From assembly GCA_963730005.1 (NCBI GenBank), contig CAVSPO010000014.1:124001-188000 (forward strand): a stretch of DNA of 64,000 bases, read 5' to 3'. The translations under genes and the position numbers were made by a program. The DNA is from CAVSPO01 sp963730005 (GTDB taxonomy: Bacteria > Actinomycetota > Actinomycetes > Propionibacteriales > Propionibacteriaceae). This document shows, piece by piece, positions 27,454-34,626 of the stretch. How positions within the stretch are numbered: position 1 is the first letter of the stretch; every line of letters starts with the position of its first letter. The notes under the pieces are model-generated. The model ran no database searches, was not told the DNA's origin, and saw only the letters and a program-made list of their open reading frames with translations.

Positions 27454-28272
27454 ATGGCCCAGTTCTGCCCGATCCTCAATCCTGGCGACCCCCGGCTCGC
27501 CGATTACCTGCGGCTGCGCGATGTCTCGCTGCGCAAGAGCCTGGAGGCCGCCGAGGGGTTGTTCATCGCCGAGGGCGAGAAGGTGATCCGCCGCGCTGCC
27601 ACGGCTGGCTACGTGCCACGGAGTTTCCTGTTGGCACCGCGCTGGATCGATGGGCTGAGCGACGTCCTGGATTCCTGCGACGCGCCGGTCTACGTGGTCA
27701 GTGAAGGCCTGGCCGAACAGGTCACCGGGTTCCACGTGCACCGGGGTGCGTTGGCTTCCTTCGAACGCCAGACTCGCTGGCGCCTGGAGGATCTGTTGGG
27801 CTTCGACCGGCTGGTGGTGTGCGAGGACCTGGTCGACCACAGCAACGTGGGTGCCATCGTCCGGGACGCGGCTGGACTGGGTTGGGACGGTGTGCTGTTT
27901 GCCCCGCGCTGTGCAGATCCGCTCTACCGGAGGGCGATCAAGACGTCGATGGGTGCAGTGTTCTCGCTGCCATGGGCGCGGCTGAGCGGCTGGCACACGG
28001 GCCTCGATCAGCTCAAGGCTGCCGGGTTCACGGTGGTGGCGATGGCGCTGCGCGACGACGCGGTCACCCTGGACGAGCTGGCCGCCGACCTGCGAGCACA
28101 TCCACGCAGGGTTGCGCTGGTGGTCGGGACCGAGGGCGCGGGGCTGTCAGCGCACTGGTTGGGGCAGGCCGACGTGGTGATGCGGATCCCGATGGGGCAC
28201 GGCGTTGATTCGTTGAACGTGGCTGGCGCAGCGGCTGTCGCCTGCTACATGCTTTCGCCGGACAGGTCCTGA
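27454..28272 (+). CDS. SpoU/TrmH-family RNA 2'-O-methyltransferase
   Basis: This is a SPOUT-fold methyltransferase that adds a methyl to the 2'-OH of rRNA or tRNA; the target base is unknown. The protein has 272 residues. An N-terminal substrate-binding part (residues 1-105) is followed by the three SpoU motifs: 'NVGAIVRDAAG', 'LVVGTEGAGLS' and 'IPMGHGVDSLNVAGAAA'. It overlaps the end of the convergent def gene by 28 bp, an antisense overlap of the two 3' ends. Confidence 0.9.
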   Translation: MAQFCPILNPGDPRLADYLRLRDVSLRKSLEAAEGLFIAEGEKVIRRAATAGYVPRSFLLAPRWIDGLSDVLDSCDAPVYVVSEGLAEQVTGFHVHRGALASFERQTRWRLEDLLGFDRLVVCEDLVDHSNVGAIVRDAAGLGWDGVLFAPRCADPLYRRAIKTSMGAVFSLPWARLSGWHTGLDQLKAAGFTVVAMALRDDAVTLDELAADLRAHPRRVALVVGTEGAGLSAHWLGQADVVMRIPMGHGVDSLNVAGAAAVACYMLSPDRS

Positions 28273-28883
28273 TCGTCGCTCGGCGGCTGGTCGTCACCGG
28301 TGTCGCGGCCCTTCGGCTGCACCGGCCAGTCATCGGGGAACAGGTGGGCCAGCTCGGCCCGCTGCTGGTCGAGCAGTTTGCGCGAGCGGCGCGACAGCCG
28401 ATCGCCGAACACCACCCCACGCAGGTGATCCGTCTCGTGCTGCAGACAGCGGGCCAACAGCCCGGTGCCGACGATCCGGACCGGGTTGCCATTCTCGTCC
28501 TGACCAGTGCAGATGGCCTGATCGGGGCGGGCCAGTGGCTGGTAGGCCCCCGGCCACGAAAGGCAGCCCTCCTCTGAGGACTCCAGATTGCGGTCCTTGC
28601 CCTCGGGCAGCTCGATCACCGGATTGCACACCACGCCCCACACCAGGTGCTCGTCCTCGTCGGGGCAGTTGAAGACGAACATGGCCAGGCCTTCACCGAC
28701 CTGGGGGCTCGCCAGCCCGACGCCCTGAGCCACCTTCATGGTTGCGAACATGTCGGACACCAGCTGGTGCAGCTCGGGGCCGAACTCGGTGACCGGGCTG
28801 CAGGGGGTGTGCATGACGGGTTCGTCCCAGCGGGTGATCCGGCGAACGGTGCCCTCCTTGGCCCATTGCGGCGGCGTCTTCAT
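28245..28883 (-). CDS. def: Peptide deformylase
   Basis: This enzyme removes the formyl group from the first methionine of new proteins. The protein has 212 residues. The three motifs are 'GVGLASPQ' (residues 54-61, Ser in place of the usual Ala), 'EGCLS' with metal ligand Cys107, and 'HETDH' with His149, Glu150 and His153. A hydrophilic Asp-rich tail of about 25 residues follows the fold. ATG 28883 has GGGGAAG before it. The gene's last 28 bp overlap the convergent RNA methyltransferase gene. Confidence 0.95.
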   Translation of the reverse strand: MKTPPQWAKEGTVRRITRWDEPVMHTPCSPVTEFGPELHQLVSDMFATMKVAQGVGLASPQVGEGLAMFVFNCPDEDEHLVWGVVCNPVIELPEGKDRNLESSEEGCLSWPGAYQPLARPDQAICTGQDENGNPVRIVGTGLLARCLQHETDHLRGVVFGDRLSRRSRKLLDQQRAELAHLFPDDWPVQPKGRDTGDDQPPSDDQDLSGESM

Positions 28884-28948
28884 GGTGTTCTTCCCCCATC
28901 CCTGAGCTGGCCTGCTGACCCGAGGTGCACTGACCTGAGCCGACGGCC

Positions 28949-28954
28949 ACTCTA
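28949..28954 (-). promoter_or_regulatory. Probable -10 of def
   Basis: The minus strand reads TAGAGT about 65 nt before the def start. A leader with a ribosome site follows, unlike the leaderless genes nearby. Confidence 0.4.
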
Positions 28955-29009
28955 GCGCGTCGCGGCCGGGGCAACGGCGAGCCTGAGAGTCCGGAAGGCA
29001 GGGCGGGGC

Positions 29010-29015
29010 GAGAGT
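29010..29015 (+). promoter_or_regulatory. Possible leaderless -10 box of xerC (weak)
   Basis: GAGAGT, 7 nt before GTG 29023. The first base departs from TAnnnT, so support is weaker than for the other leaderless genes. Confidence 0.25.
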
Positions 29016-29022
29016 GGGACCC

Positions 29023-29982
29023 GTGAACGCTGAGGAACATGACGCGGCTCTAGGCGAACAGGCGGTGACCCTCGGCCCCGGCTTCGAGGCCATCGTCGAT
29101 GACTTCGTCGAGTACCTCGAACTGCAGCGTGGGTTGTCCCCGCACACGGTGCGGGCCTACCGCGGCGATCTGAGGGAGCTGCTGGCGTTCCTGACCGAGG
29201 GGAGCGTGACCAGACTCGACGATGTGGGCGTCGCGGACCTGCGCAGCTGGCTGGCCCGGATGCAACGCCGGGGAGCCTCGGCGGCCACGCTGCAGCGTCG
29301 CAGCGGCTCGTGCCGGGTCTTCTTCCGCTGGGCGCTGCAGGAACAGCTGGTCGCCCACGACCCGGCCACCGGCCTGAAATCGCCGAAGGTGGGCCGCCGG
29401 CTGCCACAGACCGTGACCGTCGGTGACGTCGGCGATCTGCTGGCCGCAGCTGCTGCCCTCGCGGCCGAAACCGGGGGGCCCCAAGGACTTCGCGACGTGG
29501 CGCTGCTGGAAATGTTGTACGCCACCGGCATCCGGGTCTCCGAGCTCTGCGGTCTCGACGTCGATGACGTTGATCGGGACCGACGTCTCGTCCGCGTCAT
29601 CGGCAAGGGCGACAAGCAACGCACAGTTCCGGTGGGGCTGCCTGCGCTGGCAGCCTTGGACGACTGGCTGGGGGCTCGGGTTGCCTGGGTGACCGAGCGC
29701 TCCGGGGCAGCGGTGTTCCTGGGAGCCCGCGGCGGGCGGATCGACCCCAGGGTGGTCCGCCGGGTGGTGCACAACGCACTTCGGGCGGTTCCGGAGGCTC
29801 CTGATGTCGGCCCCCACGGGCTGCGGCATGCCATGGCGACGCACCTGCTCGAGGGCGGAGCCGACCTGCGCAGCGTCCAGGAGATGCTGGGCCACAGCTC
29901 GCTGGCCACCACCCAGATCTACACCCACGTCAGCAACGAGCGGATCAAACAGGCCTTTCGGCTGGCACACCCCCGGGCGTGA
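29023..29982 (+). CDS. xerC: Tyrosine recombinase XerC
   Basis: XerC resolves chromosome dimers at dif together with XerD. The protein has 319 residues from GTG 29023; GTG 29014 (three residues longer) is also possible. The N-terminal SAM-like core-binding domain covers about residues 20-110. All catalytic residues are intact: Arg171, Lys195, His265, Arg268, His291 and the nucleophile Tyr300. It is called XerC rather than XerD from its place next to the M23 gene and rpsB, as in other actinobacteria. No attachment site or mobile element is near, so it is a housekeeping recombinase. Confidence 0.9.
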   Translation: MNAEEHDAALGEQAVTLGPGFEAIVDDFVEYLELQRGLSPHTVRAYRGDLRELLAFLTEGSVTRLDDVGVADLRSWLARMQRRGASAATLQRRSGSCRVFFRWALQEQLVAHDPATGLKSPKVGRRLPQTVTVGDVGDLLAAAAALAAETGGPQGLRDVALLEMLYATGIRVSELCGLDVDDVDRDRRLVRVIGKGDKQRTVPVGLPALAALDDWLGARVAWVTERSGAAVFLGARGGRIDPRVVRRVVHNALRAVPEAPDVGPHGLRHAMATHLLEGGADLRSVQEMLGHSSLATTQIYTHVSNERIKQAFRLAHPRA

Positions 29983-29985
29983 CAC

Positions 29986-31026
29986 TCAACGTCCAACCAG
30001 AGAGAGCGGATCAACGACGGCGCCGTCAGCGCTCGTTTCGAAGTGCAGGTGACACCCGGTGGATAGCCCGGTGCTGCCCACCAGCCCCACCACCTGCCCA
30101 GGCTCCACCCGTTGGCCCACGAAGGACAGCCCGCGGCCAGCATCTGCCAGGTGGAAGTAGCGAGACACCAGCCGGACCCCACTGACGGTGCCGTGGTCGA
30201 CCACCACCATGTTGCCGGCGTTGCCACCCAGGCCCGCGGCGGTCACAGTGCCACCCCAAGGCGTCCCGACGGGCGTCTGGCAGGGCGCACTGACATCGAC
30301 CCCGGCGTGGAAGCGCTGGGTGCCCAGAACGGGGTGCACCCGCCAGCCGAACGGGGAACTCACCGACCCGGCCACCGGCATCGAGCCCGTCCCCACTCCG
30401 GGCAGCAGGGCTCCGCTGGACGAGTCCAGCGGAGCAACCCGGGCGTTGGCGGGCAGCAGCCGGACTTCCCAGACCCCCGCGGCCAACCACGAGACCGGGT
30501 CGAGATAGGTGTCGCCGCGCTTGAGGCCCAGATGCAGGCAGTCGCCAGTCGCGCAGTGTCCGGCAAGGAGCGTCCCCACAGTGTCGCCGGCCGTCACTGC
30601 GTCGCCAAGGCTCACCAGAGCCTGCACTGGCTGGTAGGTGGTTCGCGAGCCGTCGGAGTGGCTGACGGTCAGTGAGTGCACCCCGGCGATCACGCCCACC
30701 CAGCTGATTCGTCCGTCCGCAGCTGCCACAACGGGCTGTCCGGCAGCTCCGGCCAGGTCGACCCCGCGGTGACCGGAGCCCCACGCGACCTTGGGCGGGT
30801 CAAAGCCACCGACCACCGCACCTGCCACGGGCCAGACCCGCGTCGCAACCGCCGCTTCCGCCACCTGGGCGGGCAACAGCGTCAGCGCCAGAGCACACAG
30901 TGTTGTCAGGGCTGCACGGCAGCCGGCCGACAGGGCTGCACGGCAACCGCCGGCCGCTCCGCGGCCGAGGACACTCGCTTCTTCGCTGCAGGCACGCGCT
31001 GTGCCGCTGAGTTCGCGGGGTTTCAT
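29986..31026 (-). CDS. Secreted protein with two M23 peptidase domains
   Basis: This exported protein of 346 residues contains two LytM/M23 domains in tandem. A signal peptide ends near residue 58 ('AQVAEA'). Domain 1 (about 82-185) has His86 and Asp90 in 'HRGVD', but 'CLHLGLKR' has Gly167 where the third zinc ligand should be; this matches the usual rpsB-neighbour family, where a similar change is common. Domain 2 (about 222-342) has the full set: His240, Asp244 ('HAGVD'), His326 and His328 ('HLHFE'). It should act on peptidoglycan cross-bridges or serve as an amidase activator. The start is uncertain; no good ribosome site was found. Confidence 0.85.
   Translation of the reverse strand: MKPRELSGTARACSEEASVLGRGAAGGCRAALSAGCRAALTTLCALALTLLPAQVAEAAVATRVWPVAGAVVGGFDPPKVAWGSGHRGVDLAGAAGQPVVAAADGRISWVGVIAGVHSLTVSHSDGSRTTYQPVQALVSLGDAVTAGDTVGTLLAGHCATGDCLHLGLKRGDTYLDPVSWLAAGVWEVRLLPANARVAPLDSSSGALLPGVGTGSMPVAGSVSSPFGWRVHPVLGTQRFHAGVDVSAPCQTPVGTPWGGTVTAAGLGGNAGNMVVVDHGTVSGVRLVSRYFHLADAGRGLSFVGQRVEPGQVVGLVGSTGLSTGCHLHFETSADGAVVDPLSLVGR
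30907..30953. repeat. 24-bp direct duplication inside the M23 signal peptide
   Basis: The sequence from 30907 is repeated from 30931 with few changes, giving two copies of 'GCRAAL' eight residues apart in the n-region of the signal peptide. It stays in frame. Confidence 0.7.
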
Positions 31027-31381
31027 GACCACACAGTCCCCGGGGAACCCCGCTACGTTGCACCCGCACGACGGTCTGTGCACAAGTGCGATCCGGTGAC
31101 AGCCGGCCTGTGGATATCGCGCCCGGCAGCTGGTTCAGGGCGGGCCGGATTTGGTTTGGAGGGTCAGGTGTTGCCCCTTAGACTGGCAGGGCAGTTCGGC
31201 CCCTTGGGTTTGAGCTGACTTCACATGCGCAACAAACGTTCCTCCCCGAGGTCCCGTGGCGACACGGGCGGGCAGGTGCGGCGCATCAGGAGGCGTCGGA
31301 ACCCCGGCGCCGGTCAACCTCGCGGGCGCAGCTCGCACACGTGGCGTGGACGCCGCAGGCGCCCACCAGGAAGGAACGACC
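31027..31381 (+). other. 355-bp region before rpsB
   Basis: No gene is supported here. The left part holds the upstream region of the divergent M23 gene. The right half holds the rpsB promoter and a leader of about 190 nt ending in AAGGAA before the rpsB ATG. In-frame starts upstream of rpsB, such as 31256, have no ribosome site and would add non-S2 sequence. A leader this long fits autogenous control by S2, which I infer from other bacteria only. Confidence 0.5.
31155..31184 (+). promoter_or_regulatory. Probable rpsB-tsf promoter
   Basis: TTTGGA at 31155-31160 and TAGACT at 31179-31184 are 18 bp apart. The -10 matches the TAGnnT type seen throughout the window. Confidence 0.5.
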
Positions 31382-32260
31382 ATGGCTGTCGTTACCACCC
31401 GTCAGTTGCTTGAGAACGGTGTCCACTTCGGTCACCAGACTCGCCGCTGGAATCCCAAGATGAAGCGCTTCATCTTCAACGAGCGCAACGGCATCTACAT
31501 CATCGACCTTCGTCAGTCGCTGACCTACATCGACAAGGCGTACGGGTTCGTCAAGGACATCGTGTCCAAGGGCGGTCAGATCCTGTTCGTGGGCACCAAG
31601 AAGCAGGCCCAGGAGTCGATCAAGGAGCAGGCGACCCGCGTTGGCATGCCGTACGTCAACCAGCGCTGGCTGGGCGGAATGCTCACCAACTTCAACACCA
31701 TCAGCAAGCGCACCCAGCGCCTCAAGGAGCTGGAGAGCCAGGATCTCGAGAACGTCGTTGCCGGCGGCCTCACCAAGAAGGAACTCCTCGGCCTGCGCCG
31801 CGAGAGGGACAAGCTGGAAAAGTCGCTCGGTGGCATCCGTGACATGAGCCGGGTGCCCCAGGCCATCTGGGTGATCGACACCAAGAAGGAACATCTCGCC
31901 ATCGACGAGGCACGCAAGTTGCACATCCCGGTGGTTGCGGTCCTCGACACCAACTGCGACCCGGACGAGGTCGATTTCCCGATCCCGGGCAACGACGACG
32001 CCATCCGCTCCGTCTCCCTGCTGACCCGCATCGTGGCCGACGCCGTCGCCGATGGGCTGATGGCCCGTGGTGGTTCCGCGGCCGCTGTCGAAGCCATGCC
32101 GGAGTGGGAGCGTGAGCTGCTCACCGCCGCGGAGCCGGCCACCGCCGAGGCCACCGAACCTGCGCCGGTCGAGGCTTCCGAGCCGGTCGAGGCTCCCGTC
32201 GCCGAAGCCCCCGTCGCTGCGGCCCCCGCTGTCACGGTCACCGAGACCCCCGCTCAGTGA
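31382..32260 (+). CDS. rpsB: 30S ribosomal protein S2
   Basis: S2 is a small-subunit ribosomal protein near the mRNA exit. The protein has 292 residues. The family body is clear ('LLENGVHFGHQTRRWNPKM', 'GMLTNFNTI', 'DVDFPIPGND'-like 'EVDFPIPGND'). The last 45 residues are an Ala-, Glu- and Pro-rich tail found in actinobacterial S2. ATG 31382 follows AAGGAA. tsf begins 28 nt downstream, the conserved rpsB-tsf pair. Confidence 0.98.
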   Translation: MAVVTTRQLLENGVHFGHQTRRWNPKMKRFIFNERNGIYIIDLRQSLTYIDKAYGFVKDIVSKGGQILFVGTKKQAQESIKEQATRVGMPYVNQRWLGGMLTNFNTISKRTQRLKELESQDLENVVAGGLTKKELLGLRRERDKLEKSLGGIRDMSRVPQAIWVIDTKKEHLAIDEARKLHIPVVAVLDTNCDPDEVDFPIPGNDDAIRSVSLLTRIVADAVADGLMARGGSAAAVEAMPEWERELLTAAEPATAEATEPAPVEASEPVEAPVAEAPVAAAPAVTVTETPAQ

Positions 32261-32288
32261 CCATCCCCCAATCCAAGAACGGACAGAC

Positions 32289-33101
32289 ATGGCAATAACT
32301 GCTGCAGATGTGAAGAAGCTCCGCGACGCAACCGGCGCGGGAATGATGGATGCCAAGAAGGCACTCACGGAGTGCGACGGTGATTTTGAGGCAGCGACCG
32401 AGCTGCTGCGCGTCAAGGGTGCGGCCAAGGCCGCCAAGCGAGCCGACCGCGAGGCCAGCAATGGCCTGGTGGCAAGCTCTGGGCACGCCATCATCAAGCT
32501 GGCCAGTGAGACCGACTTCGTCGCCAAGAACCGTGAGTTCATCGAGTTGGCCAACCAGATCGTGGATGCCGTCGATGCGAACAAGGTGACCACGGTTGAC
32601 GCTGCCCTGGAACTCGTGCTCCCCAGCGGTGAGACCGTTGCTGACGCCATCCAGACGATGGTCGCCAAGATCGGCGAGAAGCTCGGGCTGGCCGAGGTCG
32701 CCTACTTCGACGGGCAGGTGGAGGTCTACCTGCACCGGCGTTCGCAGGACTTGCCGCCGCAGGTCGGCGTGATGCTTGAGTACACCGGCGACGACAAGGA
32801 CTTCGTGCACTCTGCGGCCTTGCAGATTGCCTCGATGGCTGCCGAGTACGTCAAGGCGAGCGACGTCCCCGAGGACGTCCTGGATCGCGAGCGCCGGATT
32901 GCCGCCGAGATCGCCAAGGAAGAGGGTAAGCCCGAGAAGATCATCCCCAAGATCGTCGAGGGCCGGCTGAACTCCTACTTCAAGGACTTCGTGCTTCTCA
33001 ACCAGGCATCCGTTGCTGACGAGAAGAAGACCGTGGGACAGCTGGCCGAGGCGGCCGGTGTGGAGATCATCCGCTTCGTCCGGTTCTCTGCTGGCGCCTG
33101 A
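32289..33101 (+). CDS. tsf: Elongation factor Ts
   Basis: EF-Ts recycles EF-Tu by exchanging GDP for GTP. The protein has 270 residues. The N-terminal UBA-like domain has 'LRDATGAGMMDAKKAL', and the EF-Tu contact 'SETDFVAKNREF' follows. The C-terminal dimerisation part is complete. It is co-transcribed with rpsB; a strong hairpin and a possible second promoter separate it from pyrH. Confidence 0.98.
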   Translation: MAITAADVKKLRDATGAGMMDAKKALTECDGDFEAATELLRVKGAAKAAKRADREASNGLVASSGHAIIKLASETDFVAKNREFIELANQIVDAVDANKVTTVDAALELVLPSGETVADAIQTMVAKIGEKLGLAEVAYFDGQVEVYLHRRSQDLPPQVGVMLEYTGDDKDFVHSAALQIASMAAEYVKASDVPEDVLDRERRIAAEIAKEEGKPEKIIPKIVEGRLNSYFKDFVLLNQASVADEKKTVGQLAEAAGVEIIRFVRFSAGA

Positions 33102-33145
33102 TCGGTCACCAATGATCGGCGCCGCACCTGGGTCGCCGTAAACAC

Positions 33146-33151
33146 TAGAGT
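33146..33151 (+). promoter_or_regulatory. Possible -10 of pyrH
   Basis: TAGAGT directly precedes the hairpin at 33153-33180, so a transcript starting here would carry the hairpin at its very 5' end. The -35 is not clear. Confidence 0.35.
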
Positions 33152-33152
33152 G

Positions 33153-33180
33153 ACATGCGCCGCCTCCGGGCGGCGCATGT
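33153..33180 (+). terminator. Perfect 12-bp hairpin between tsf and pyrH
   Basis: Arms 33153-33164 and 33169-33180 are exact reverse complements around the tetraloop TCCG. No T-tract follows, so it may be a processing or RNA-stability element or 5' cap for pyrH mRNA rather than a classical terminator. Confidence 0.6.
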
Positions 33181-33218
33181 TGCACGTTCAGCGCTCCGCG
33201 AGAGCGGCAGGAGGAAAA

Positions 33219-33935
33219 GTGACCGTACCGCGCTACCGACGCGTGATGTTGAAGCTGTCGGGTGAGGCCTTCGGGGCCGGGAAGGTCGGGGTCGACACCA
33301 GGGTGCTGACGTCCATCGCCGAGCAGCTCGCCGACGTCGTCAGTCAGGGGACCCAGGTCGCCGTCGTCGTCGGCGGCGGCAATTACTTCCGTGGCGCTCA
33401 GCTGAGTGACGCAGGCATGGACCGCGCCCGCTCCGACTACATCGGCATGCTCGGCACCGTGATGAACGCGCTGATGCTGCAGGACTTCTGCGAGCGGGCA
33501 GGTGTGGTGACCCGAGTGCAGACGGCGATCACCATGGGTCAGGTCGCCGAGCCCTACATTCCGCTGAAAGCGGTCCGGCATCTCGAGAAGGGCCGAGTGG
33601 TGATTTTTGGCGCCGGTTCCGGGATGCCGTTCTTCTCCACCGACACGGTGGCCGCCCAGCGCGCCCTTGAGATCGGCTGCGAAGTGCTGCTGATGGGCAA
33701 GAACGGCGTCGACGGTGTCTACGACTCGGACCCCGCCACCAACCCTGCTGCCGTCAAGTTCGACGAGCTCAGCTACGACGACTACCTGGCCAGGGACCTC
33801 AAGGTTGCCGACGCGACGGCCGTCAGCCTGGCTCGTGACAACAACCTGACCATGATCTTCTTCGACCTCGACACCCGTGGAAACATCGCCCGGGCCGTCA
33901 GTGGTGAGAAGATCGGCACATTGGTGCATTCCTGA
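33219..33935 (+). CDS. pyrH: UMP kinase
   Basis: This enzyme phosphorylates UMP to UDP for RNA and sugar-nucleotide synthesis. The protein has 238 residues of the amino acid kinase fold. 'MLKLSGEAF' forms the first strand, 'VVVGGGNYFRG' binds phosphate, and 'MGKNGVDGVYDSDP' is the bacterial UMPK signature. GTG 33219 follows AGGAGGAAAA; an upstream in-frame start at 33150 falls inside the hairpin region and is rejected. It is followed by three 37-bp repeats and frr. Confidence 0.97.
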   Translation: MTVPRYRRVMLKLSGEAFGAGKVGVDTRVLTSIAEQLADVVSQGTQVAVVVGGGNYFRGAQLSDAGMDRARSDYIGMLGTVMNALMLQDFCERAGVVTRVQTAITMGQVAEPYIPLKAVRHLEKGRVVIFGAGSGMPFFSTDTVAAQRALEIGCEVLLMGKNGVDGVYDSDPATNPAAVKFDELSYDDYLARDLKVADATAVSLARDNNLTMIFFDLDTRGNIARAVSGEKIGTLVHS

Positions 33936-33946
33936 CAACGACGCTC

Positions 33947-34057
33947 GGGGCCGCGTTCGCGGCGCCACGTCACCGAGAGAGCCGGGGCCGCGTCAGCGGC
34001 GCCACGTCACCGAGAGAGCCGGGGCCGCGTCAGCGGCGCCACGTCACCGAGAGAGGA
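33947..34057 (+). repeat. Three tandem 37-bp repeats carrying a hairpin and the frr ribosome site
   Basis: Units begin at 33947, 33984 and 34021. Copies 2 and 3 are identical over at least their first 34 bases; copy 1 differs in the hairpin loop (GTTC against GTCA) but keeps the GCCGC/GCGGC stem. Each unit ends with 'CACCGAGAGAG', and in the last unit this becomes the Shine-Dalgarno GAGAGG of frr. The repeats fill almost the whole pyrH-frr gap. Confidence 0.9.
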
Positions 34058-34065
34058 TGTCCGCT

Positions 34066-34623
34066 GTGATCGACGACGTCATCAAGTCCGCCGCCAAGAA
34101 GATGGACGGTGCCATCGAGTTCGCCAGAGAGGACTTCGCCACGATTCGCACTGGTCGGGCTCACCCGGCGATGTTCAGCAAGCTGATGGCTGACTACTAC
34201 GGCGTCACCACGCCGCTGCAGCAGCTGTGCAGCTTCCACGCCCAGGACGCCCGCACCATGCTGATCACCCCGTATGATCGTGGTGCCTTGAAGGCGGTCG
34301 AGCGGGCGATCCGCGATTCCGATCTCGGTGTCAACCCCAGCAATGACGGGAACGCGGTTCGGATCGTCATCCCCGAACTCACCCAGGAGCGGCGCAAGGA
34401 GTACATCAAGCTGGCGCGAGCCAAGGCCGAGGAAGCCCGCGTGGCCGTGCGCAACACCCGCCGGCACTCGATGGATGGTCTGAAGAAGCTCGAGAAGGAC
34501 AAGGAGATCGGCGAGGACGACCTCAAGCACGCCGAGAAGCAGCTGGACACCCAGACCAAGAAGTACATCGAGCAGATCGACGAGTTGCTCAAGGCCAAAG
34601 AGGCCGAGCTGCTGGAGGTCTGA
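34066..34623 (+). CDS. frr: Ribosome recycling factor
   Basis: RRF splits the post-termination ribosome with EF-G. The protein has 185 residues from GTG 34066, exactly the usual length. The family core 'RTGRAHPAMF' and 'NIGEDDLKHAEK'-like end (here 'EIGEDDLKHAEKQLD') is present. ATG 34057 is in frame, but GAGAGG (34051-34056) touches it, while the spacing to GTG 34066 is 9 nt. It is in the pyrH-frr-cdsA series, behind the 37-bp repeats. Confidence 0.97.
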   Translation: MIDDVIKSAAKKMDGAIEFAREDFATIRTGRAHPAMFSKLMADYYGVTTPLQQLCSFHAQDARTMLITPYDRGALKAVERAIRDSDLGVNPSNDGNAVRIVIPELTQERRKEYIKLARAKAEEARVAVRNTRRHSMDGLKKLEKDKEIGEDDLKHAEKQLDTQTKKYIEQIDELLKAKEAELLEV

Positions 34624-34626
34624 GCC

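Noticed and set aside
29023..29982. Tyrosine recombinase as integrase of a mobile element
   Set aside because: There are no flanking repeats, tRNA gene, phage or plasmid genes, and its neighbours match the chromosomal xerC setting.
32238..33968. Open frame of 576 codons on the minus strand opposite tsf and pyrH
   Set aside because: It spans two convincing genes and their gap; no ribosome site or family motif.
33947..34057. CRISPR-like array suggested by the three 37-bp units
   Set aside because: The units are directly adjacent with no spacers between them; this is a plain tandem repeat.
34057..34059. ATG as the frr start
   Set aside because: The GAGAGG ribosome site touches it with no spacer, while GTG 34066 has 9 nt of spacing and gives the family length of 185.
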